A stretch of DNA of 64,000 bases. Origin: Prochlorococcus sp. AG-402-N08. Lineage in GTDB: Bacteria > Cyanobacteriota > Cyanobacteriia > PCC-6307 > Cyanobiaceae. The position numbers were made by a program, and so were the translations under genes. The notes beneath the pieces are model-generated. The model had not been told where the DNA came from. It saw only the letters and a program-made list of their open reading frames with translations, and made no database searches. Position 1 is the stretch's first letter. Every line of letters begins with the position of its first letter. This document shows positions 58,358 through 64,000 of the stretch, one piece after another. The stretch is taken from NCBI GenBank assembly GCA_003216535.1, contig QCIS01000001.1:1-64000 (forward strand), written 5' to 3'.

Positions 58358-61300
58358 TTATTGTGTTAATGTCCTCTTTTTGGTGACAAATTTGAATGCC
58401 TCGATTATGTCTCCATCAATCCAAGAAGAGAATTTATCACACCCAACTCCACATTCAAATCCTGTATTTACTTCTTTAACATCATCTTTAGACCTTTTCA
58501 GTGAGTCTAAATTACCTTGATAAATTACTTTATCTGATCGAATGACTCTAAGCGAACAATTCCGTTGTAATTTGCCAGTTTGTATATAACAGCCTGCTAT
58601 AGCTCCTTTGCCAACTGCGAAAGTTGCTCGAACTTCGGCTTTTCCTAAGGATTCTTCAACAAGATCAGGTTCAAGAAGTCCTTCCATTGCCAACTGAATA
58701 TCTTCTAAGAGTTTATAGATTACTTCATATTCTCTTATATCAACATCATTAGCATCAGCTGCTCTCTTTGCACCAGATGCCAATGAGGTATTGAACCCAA
58801 TGATTACTGACCCAGATGCAGAAGCGAGATCTATATCTGTCTCAGTTATTTCTCCAGGAGCAGAAAGTAGGACTCTAACTTGAACTTCATTTTTTGGTAA
58901 TTGTTCTAGTGATCCTAATATCGCTTCAACACTGCCTTGAACATCAGCTTTGAGAATTAAGTTTAACTCCTTAAGTTCTCCTTCATTTGCTTGAGTTGAT
59001 AAGGATGATAGGCTTACTCTTCTAGAGGCCATTTGCTGAGCTAATTTTGTGGCTCTAGCATCTGTTGCCCTTTCTCCGACAATTGCTCGAGCAGTTTTCT
59101 CATCAGGGTAGACTTCGAATTCATCTCCTGCTGTGGGTACTTCACTGAATCCTAGCGCTTCTACTGGAAATGATGGTCCTGCTTCTTTGATTCTAGTACC
59201 ATGTTCATCAACCATTGCTCTAATTTTTCCGAGGACTGAACCCGCAGCTAAAACGTCTCCAGATTTTAAAGTCCCATTTTGTACTAACAAAGTAGCCACA
59301 GGCCCTTTGGCTTTGTCTAGGTGGGCTTCAATTACAGTACCTTTTGCAAATCTATTAGGGTTAGCTTGTAGATCTTCTACTTCTGAAACTAATAAAATCA
59401 TTTCGAGTAATTTATCAATGTTTTGTTTTTTGATAGCACTTACTGGAACCATCACTGTATCTCCTCCCCAATCTTCAGCTATTAAATCTTTTTCTGATAA
59501 TTCCTGCTTTACTTTGTCTGGAGATACCCCTTCTTTGTCAATTTTATTTATTGCAACAACAATTGGTACTTTTGCAGCTCTTGCATGACTGATAGCCTCA
59601 AGTGTTTGAGGTCTGCAACCATCATCTGCAGCAACTACAAGAACAGCTACATCTGTAACCTTGGTACCCCTTGCTCTCATTGCAGTAAAAGCTTCATGAC
59701 CAGGAGTATCAAGAAAAGTTAATTTTTTCTTTTGAGATTCATGTTCAAATTCAACTTGATAAGCTCCTATGTGTTGAGTGATGCCTCCTGCTTCCCCCGA
59801 AGCTACTCTTGATTCTCTGATGCAATCTAAAAGACTTGTTTTGCCATGATCTACATGCCCCATCACTGTAATAACAGGTGGTCTTCTTATTAGATTTTCA
59901 ATATCTTCAGATTCAATCATATCTACTGTTTTCTCAGCAGCTTCTTGGATATCATCTTGCAAAACAGGTACTCCAAATTCTTCTGCTACTGTTTCAATCG
60001 TTGCTAAGTCGAGTGATTGAGTAACGGTTGCAGTTATTCCTTTAAAAAAAAGAGATTTGATTATTTCAGAGCTTTCAAGACTTAATTTATCAGCTAATTC
60101 TTGAACTGTTAAATTATCTTCGGGTACTATTATCATCTCGGGCCTAACTTGTTTGGCTTCTTTAGCAGCCTTTAACTCCATTGCTCTTCTTTTCTGCCTT
60201 TGCCTAGTAGTCTCTTTTTTCTTCTTTTTAAATTGTTTTAAAGTTTTTTGAGATTTGGATTCATCAGAACTTTCTTTTTTTGGACGCGCCAAACTAGCAG
60301 ATAAGATTGAAATTTTTTCTCCTGAATACCCACTAGTTTCAGATGTTAATGAATCATCATTCTCACCAATAATATGCACTTTCTGTCTTTGTTTTTGGGT
60401 ATTTTTGCTTCTTAGTGCTTCAAGTTTTGCGCTATCGTCCCAGTCTGTCTTTCCTGGTTTTTTAGAATTATTTGAAAATGTTCTATGAGGTGGTTTTTTT
60501 GAATTAGGGGTAGTATGTTGGCGACTATTTGGAGCTTTCGCCTTCTGTTTCGTTGTCTCAATATTTTGTTTTTCATTATTCTTTATAACTTGTTTGCCAT
60601 TCTCAGATTTGTTACTTTTTTGAAGTTGTAAGAGTTCATTAGGTGAAACTGGCTTTCGAATCCCAGGTGACTTTTGACTATTGAATTTAGACACAGGCCT
60701 ATTTGGCATACCAGGTCTGTTGGGAGCACCAGGCCTACTTGTATTAGCTTGTCTATTGAAAGATCCAGGCCTGCCTTGATCTGATGGTCTATTTCTTAAT
60801 CCAGACCTATTAGGCATGCCAGGTCTGTTTGGAGAACCAGACCTACTTGTATTAGCTTGTCTATTGAAAGATCCAGGTCTGCCTTGATCTGATGGTTTGT
60901 TTCTTAATCCAGACCTATTAGGCATGCCAGGTCTGTTGGGAGTGCCAGATCTGTTGGGAGTACCAGGTCTGTTGGGAGTACCAGGTCTGTTGGGGACAGT
61001 TTGTTTAAAAGAAATGTTTTGCTTATTATTATTATTTTTCCAATTGGGTCCTTCTCTTCTTATTGGAGCTCCTACGAGCTCAGGAGGGGACGTTCTGTTA
61101 TTAATATTTTTTGGTTTGGATTTGTTCGAATTTTGGTCAGGTTTGTTTGATATTTGTTTTCTCCCCCCTGCACTGGAGATGTTTTGGGAAGATTCATTAT
61201 ATTTAACATTATTGTTAATATTTTTAGGCTTAGCAATTAGTTGAATAGGAGGTTTTGCAGGACTTTTTATAGGTGGGGTTGTGTTATTTCGGAAAGATTT

Positions 61301-61768
61301 TTTATTTTGGTTGAGATTTTGAGAAGTGTTACTATTTTTATTTTGATTTGTAAGATTTGCTTGAGATTGTGAACTGTTGGTAATTGTGGGTTTATTGAGA
61401 TTTTTAGGTTTATTTGAAATTATTTTTAGACTTTCAGGTTTATTAACAGGTTTTATTAACAATGGCTCTTTGTTTGATTTATCATTAAGGGATTTCTCTT
61501 TCACTGAAGAAATAACAGAGGATTTATCTTCTTTGATTTGTTTGTAATTATCTTTTTTAATAGAAGGTTTCTTAATAGAAAGTATTTTTTTATCTGAATT
61601 TTTTTTATTAATGAGATTTTTTATTTTTTTTGCTTCCTCTACACTAATAGAACTACTATGGCTTTTTACTGAAATTGAAAGTTTTTGAGCGGCATCCAAT
61701 ATATCTTTATTATCCAGATTTAAGTCTCTGGAAAGTTCGTAAATTCTGATTTTATCGCTGATAGTCAT
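58358..61768 (-). CDS. infB: Translation initiation factor IF-2
   Basis: A 1136-residue IF-2, the GTPase that places fMet-tRNA on the 30S subunit. The IF2-N domain is at residues 1-55. A very long basic, Asn/Pro/Arg/Gly/Ser-rich, presumably disordered arm follows (about 60-500) with tandem repeats, then a second IF2-N-like helix bundle near 550. The G domain begins near 630 ([24 protein letters not shown]), followed by the C-terminal domains. It is last in the rimP-nusA-ylxR-infB operon. Confidence 0.97.
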   Translation of the reverse strand: MTISDKIRIYELSRDLNLDNKDILDAAQKLSISVKSHSSSISVEEAKKIKNLINKKNSDKKILSIKKPSIKKDNYKQIKEDKSSVISSVKEKSLNDKSNKEPLLIKPVNKPESLKIISNKPKNLNKPTITNSSQSQANLTNQNKNSNTSQNLNQNKKSFRNNTTPPIKSPAKPPIQLIAKPKNINNNVKYNESSQNISSAGGRKQISNKPDQNSNKSKPKNINNRTSPPELVGAPIRREGPNWKNNNNKQNISFKQTVPNRPGTPNRPGTPNRSGTPNRPGMPNRSGLRNKPSDQGRPGSFNRQANTSRSGSPNRPGMPNRSGLRNRPSDQGRPGSFNRQANTSRPGAPNRPGMPNRPVSKFNSQKSPGIRKPVSPNELLQLQKSNKSENGKQVIKNNEKQNIETTKQKAKAPNSRQHTTPNSKKPPHRTFSNNSKKPGKTDWDDSAKLEALRSKNTQKQRQKVHIIGENDDSLTSETSGYSGEKISILSASLARPKKESSDESKSQKTLKQFKKKKKETTRQRQKRRAMELKAAKEAKQVRPEMIIVPEDNLTVQELADKLSLESSEIIKSLFFKGITATVTQSLDLATIETVAEEFGVPVLQDDIQEAAEKTVDMIESEDIENLIRRPPVITVMGHVDHGKTSLLDCIRESRVASGEAGGITQHIGAYQVEFEHESQKKKLTFLDTPGHEAFTAMRARGTKVTDVAVLVVAADDGCRPQTLEAISHARAAKVPIVVAINKIDKEGVSPDKVKQELSEKDLIAEDWGGDTVMVPVSAIKKQNIDKLLEMILLVSEVEDLQANPNRFAKGTVIEAHLDKAKGPVATLLVQNGTLKSGDVLAAGSVLGKIRAMVDEHGTRIKEAGPSFPVEALGFSEVPTAGDEFEVYPDEKTARAIVGERATDARATKLAQQMASRRVSLSSLSTQANEGELKELNLILKADVQGSVEAILGSLEQLPKNEVQVRVLLSAPGEITETDIDLASASGSVIIGFNTSLASGAKRAADANDVDIREYEVIYKLLEDIQLAMEGLLEPDLVEESLGKAEVRATFAVGKGAIAGCYIQTGKLQRNCSLRVIRSDKVIYQGNLDSLKRSKDDVKEVNTGFECGVGCDKFSSWIDGDIIEAFKFVTKKRTLTQ
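60705..60995 (-). repeat. Nested tandem repeats within infB
   Basis: Two near-identical 108-bp units (starting at 60734 and 60842) encode a 36-residue repeat containing [19 protein letters not shown]. They are flanked by at least three 18-bp units around 60933-60990 encoding a hexapeptide of the form NRPGTP. All periods are multiples of three, so the frame is kept. Confidence 0.9.
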
Positions 61769-61816
61769 TTAATCTGTTTTGTACTCTTTTTGGAAATTAA
61801 AGAGGATTTAATTTAA

Positions 61817-62098
61817 TTATATTCCCTTATCGGGATAGTCATTGTAGCTTGTAATTTCTTTTTCAAAAATATCAATAAATTCAGGTTCTAAGGATGTTTT
61901 TAAAGCTTTTTGAAGCTTTTTTTTGATTTTTGAATCTGAGTAACATTTTTTTGACTTGCAAATGTAGGCTGATCGCCCCATCCCATTTTGAAACATAATA
62001 CCTTGCTTATGATCCTTAGTAATCTTTATAAGATGTATCCTGTCATATGTTTTTCTACATGAAATGCATATACGCATAACAGGGGTTTGTTGTATCAC
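61817..62098 (-). CDS. YlxR (DUF448) RNA-binding-like protein
   Basis: A 93-residue YlxR/DUF448 protein: RICISCRKTYDRIHLIKI, then MGRSAYICKSKKCY, equivalent to the GRGAYVC motif of YlxR. The family is encoded between nusA and infB in many bacteria; RNA binding and effects on RNase P and transcription have been reported. The GTG start at 62098 overlaps the nusA stop (GTGA). An internal ATG, MRICISC at 62077, is a possible alternative start. Confidence 0.9.
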   Translation of the reverse strand: MIQQTPVMRICISCRKTYDRIHLIKITKDHKQGIMFQNGMGRSAYICKSKKCYSDSKIKKKLQKALKTSLEPEFIDIFEKEITSYNDYPDKGI

Positions 62099-63498
62099 CG
62101 TTTTCTCTCCTCTTTGGTAGATATTTCAGCATCTTGAACGGTCTCTAATTGATCACTATCTGAGAAAGTCTCTTCTTCATATGTTTCTTGTCCATATTCT
62201 TCATCATCTTCAGGAAGGGGATAAAGCTCTCTTAATCTTGCATCTTCCGCAGCTCGCTCAGCTTGTTCTGCTTCTAATCTAAGCTCAGCTTCTCGCTGGA
62301 GATTTTCTTCATCTTCCCTTTGAATGATTAATTCAGAGACAGCAGCATCTTCTGCTTCCTGATCGTATTCATGCGAGTTTTTGACATCAATTTTCCAACC
62401 AGTTAATCTTGCTGCAAGTCTTACATTTTGTCCTTCTCTACCAATTGCGAGACTCAATTGATCAGGAGGAACTAGTACGTGGGCGTGTTGACCTGCTGGG
62501 TCAACAAGTCTCACAAGATCGACTTTCGCAGGACTTAAAGAGTTTAAAATATACTGTATTGGGTCAGATGACCATTTAATAACATCAATTTTTTCTCCTC
62601 TTAATTCATTAACTACTTGTTGGATTCTTGCTCCTCTCGCTCCAATACAAGCACCTACAGGATCTACTTCTTGTTCGACGCTATCAACAGCAACTTTTGT
62701 TCTTGGCCCAACGGCTCTTGAAGGAGGATTCGCTTCTCTTGATACAGCAACAATTTTTATAGTGCCTTCTTGGATTTCAGGGACTTCATTTTCAAATAAA
62801 TAAACGACTAATCCTGCATTTGCTCTGCTTACAAAAAGTTGTGGCCCTTTTCTGGCTATTTCGCTAACTTCTTTTAAGAATACTTTGAAAGTTGCATTAG
62901 CTCTATAATTGTCATTTGGTAATTGATCCCTTTTTGGAAGTTCGGCCTCTACTTCAGGTCTGCCAATACCCGAACTAACTCCCATAATTACAGATTGTCT
63001 TTCAAATCTTATAACTCTTGCAGTTAAAACAGGATCTTCCAAATCTGCAAATTCTTCTTGGATCATTTTTCTTTGTTGATCTCTTAATTTTTGGGCTAAA
63101 ACTTGCTTTGTTGTTGAAGCAGCCATTCGCCCAAAATCCTCTTTTTCTGGAGTAACGTCTAAAACAACCGTGTCACCTATTTGAGCATCATCAGCCACTT
63201 GTTTAACTTCTAATAAAGATATTTGATGATCTTCGCTTTCAACTTCTTCTACAATTATTTTACTTGATAAAATCCTATAGCCTTCCTCATCTAGATCTAG
63301 TCCAACATCAAAATTACTAAAGTATTCTTCTTCAAATGGATCTTCGCTAACTCCAATGTAAAAAGTTCTTCTATATTTTTCGTAACCTTTTAATAAAGCT
63401 TCGCGTAGGGCAGCTTCCACAATATTAGGAGGTAACTTTTTTTCCTCGCTAATATCTTCAATTAGATTGTTTAAACCTGGGAGAATAACTAATGCCAT
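62095..63498 (-). CDS. nusA: Transcription termination/antitermination factor NusA
   Basis: A 467-residue NusA. The N-terminal RNA-polymerase-binding domain is followed by an S1 domain (about 130-200), KH1 with [18 protein letters not shown] and KH2 with [21 protein letters not shown] Glu/Asp-rich tail of about 75 residues replaces the AR repeats of E. coli. It lies 34 bases after rimP and is coupled to ylxR. Confidence 0.97.
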   Translation of the reverse strand: MALVILPGLNNLIEDISEEKKLPPNIVEAALREALLKGYEKYRRTFYIGVSEDPFEEEYFSNFDVGLDLDEEGYRILSSKIIVEEVESEDHQISLLEVKQVADDAQIGDTVVLDVTPEKEDFGRMAASTTKQVLAQKLRDQQRKMIQEEFADLEDPVLTARVIRFERQSVIMGVSSGIGRPEVEAELPKRDQLPNDNYRANATFKVFLKEVSEIARKGPQLFVSRANAGLVVYLFENEVPEIQEGTIKIVAVSREANPPSRAVGPRTKVAVDSVEQEVDPVGACIGARGARIQQVVNELRGEKIDVIKWSSDPIQYILNSLSPAKVDLVRLVDPAGQHAHVLVPPDQLSLAIGREGQNVRLAARLTGWKIDVKNSHEYDQEAEDAAVSELIIQREDEENLQREAELRLEAEQAERAAEDARLRELYPLPEDDEEYGQETYEEETFSDSDQLETVQDAEISTKEERKR

Positions 63499-63532
63499 CT
63501 ATGATGGGTAAATGGATAATGGTTGAAAATAA

Positions 63533-64000
63533 TTAATCTTTTAATGTGCAAAGACTAATCTTGAGGACTTCATCAAAAGGGATTTTTTTAATCTTCCCTT
63601 TTATGTTAATGGCTAAAAAATCTTTAGACTTTTCATAAAGTAAACCATTAAGAAATTTTTTTTTGGAATTTTTCTGGTTTAATTGAACATTAATCGGAAA
63701 ACCCTTAAAAGTTTTGAAGTCTCTATCTGAGGTTAATTCATCACTGACCCCTTGACTACTAATTTCTAACAGATATGAACAATTTAAAAGATTTGAATTT
63801 TCTATTTCTTCAGATGCTGGGGCATTAAATAAAGCACAATCTTCTAGTGAAATATCATCACCATTAGTTTTTTTTATAATGATTTTTACAACTGTTGGAT
63901 TTTGATTAGTTTGAATACTTAAACTGCAGATTTTGAGATCCCATTTACTAGCAACTTTTTTTAAAAGTGTTTCTAGCTTACTTTTGTTTTCTTTATCCAA
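63533..64000 (-). CDS. rimP: Ribosome maturation factor RimP
   Basis: A 155-residue RimP, the 30S assembly factor for the S12/S5 region. It has [30 protein letters not shown] followed by [13 protein letters not shown], and the C-terminal SH3-like [11 protein letters not shown]. The TTG codon occupying the last three bases of the window gives [10 protein letters not shown] and a normal family length, so it is probably the true start. A start further upstream, outside the window, cannot be excluded. Confidence 0.9.
   Translation of the reverse strand: MDKENKSKLETLLKKVASKWDLKICSLSIQTNQNPTVVKIIIKKTNGDDISLEDCALFNAPASEEIENSNLLNCSYLLEISSQGVSDELTSDRDFKTFKGFPINVQLNQKNSKKKFLNGLLYEKSKDFLAINIKGKIKKIPFDEVLKISLCTLKD

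Noticed and set aside
59133-59588. 151-codon plus-strand reading frame inside infB
   Set aside because: It lies wholly antisense to the conserved IF-2 G domain, has no family resemblance or Shine-Dalgarno, and is explained as a shadow of the coding strand.
60705-60995. Direct repeats that could suggest a CRISPR array
   Set aside because: There are no unique spacers, all periods are multiples of three, and the repeats lie in frame within IF-2.
60897-61244. Plus-strand frame with repeated GLLGVP units
   Set aside because: It is the antisense reading of the infB tandem repeats; the repetitive look comes from the IF-2 repeats.

Overview
The window is AT-rich, densely coded DNA from a marine picocyanobacterium, almost certainly a high-light-type Prochlorococcus. 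The evidence is the set of cyanobacterial marker genes (psaA/psaB, psaI/psaL, ndhN, ldpA, a ferredoxin-dependent glutamate synthase, an LL-diaminopimelate aminotransferase and a Sll0418-like plastoquinone/tocopherol methyltransferase), the very low GC, short intergenic gaps, frequent TTG/GTG starts, and a LexA box of the cyanobacterial type upstream of recA. The strain cannot be named from the sequence alone. No rRNA, CRISPR, prophage or insertion sequence is present. Three tRNAs are found: Gln(TTG), Ser(GCT) and Thr(CGT).

Layout. 1-4.4 kb: end of a DinG-like helicase gene, a DUF2839 membrane protein, recA, a HAD phosphatase, tRNA-Gln, and ldpA/ndhN. 4.7-20.8 kb: one long codirectional S10-spc-alpha ribosomal run (L3 to L17, with secY, adk, rpoA) continuing through truA, L13, S9, L31 and prfA. 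It lacks rpmD, rpsN, map, infA and rpsD. 20.8-25.4 kb: HNH endonuclease, alanine racemase, tRNA-Ser, HAD hydrolase, and a CbiG-CobJ cobalamin fusion. 25.8-32.6 kb: photosystem I genes psaA-psaB ending in a strong terminator, a GT2 glycosyltransferase, a 485-base stretch with two possible tiny reading frames, then psaI-psaL. 32.7-35.2 kb is the most accessory-looking part: a divergent NlpC/P60 and beta-lactamase-fold pair, and a serine-recombinase-like protein with altered active-site residues paired with a 70-residue acidic protein.

35.5-41.3 kb: lipA, a YciI-like protein and glutamate synthase. 41.5-46.2 kb: the str operon (S12, S7, EF-G, EF-Tu, S10). 46.3-53.5 kb: a Lon-substrate-binding-domain protein, a methyltransferase, pheA, a DUF1997 protein, rnhB overlapping rne, dapL and clpS. 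53.5-58 kb: a B12-binding radical SAM protein and two membrane or cell-surface glycosyltransferases. 58-64 kb: a DUF3493 protein and the rimP-nusA-ylxR-infB operon.

Most of the window is core information processing and photosynthesis. The points most worth a second look are small: a one-base-frameshifted 54-codon reading frame near 31.5 kb, a possible 33-residue membrane peptide beside it, a recombinase-like regulator candidate with Ser-to-Thr at the nucleophile position, L36 and L31 proteins that have lost their zinc ligands, RNA hairpins at rplE, rpsK/rpoA and tuf/rpsJ, a GT2 enzyme carrying what looks like the stump of a methyltransferase, and a nested 108-bp/18-bp tandem repeat inside infB.
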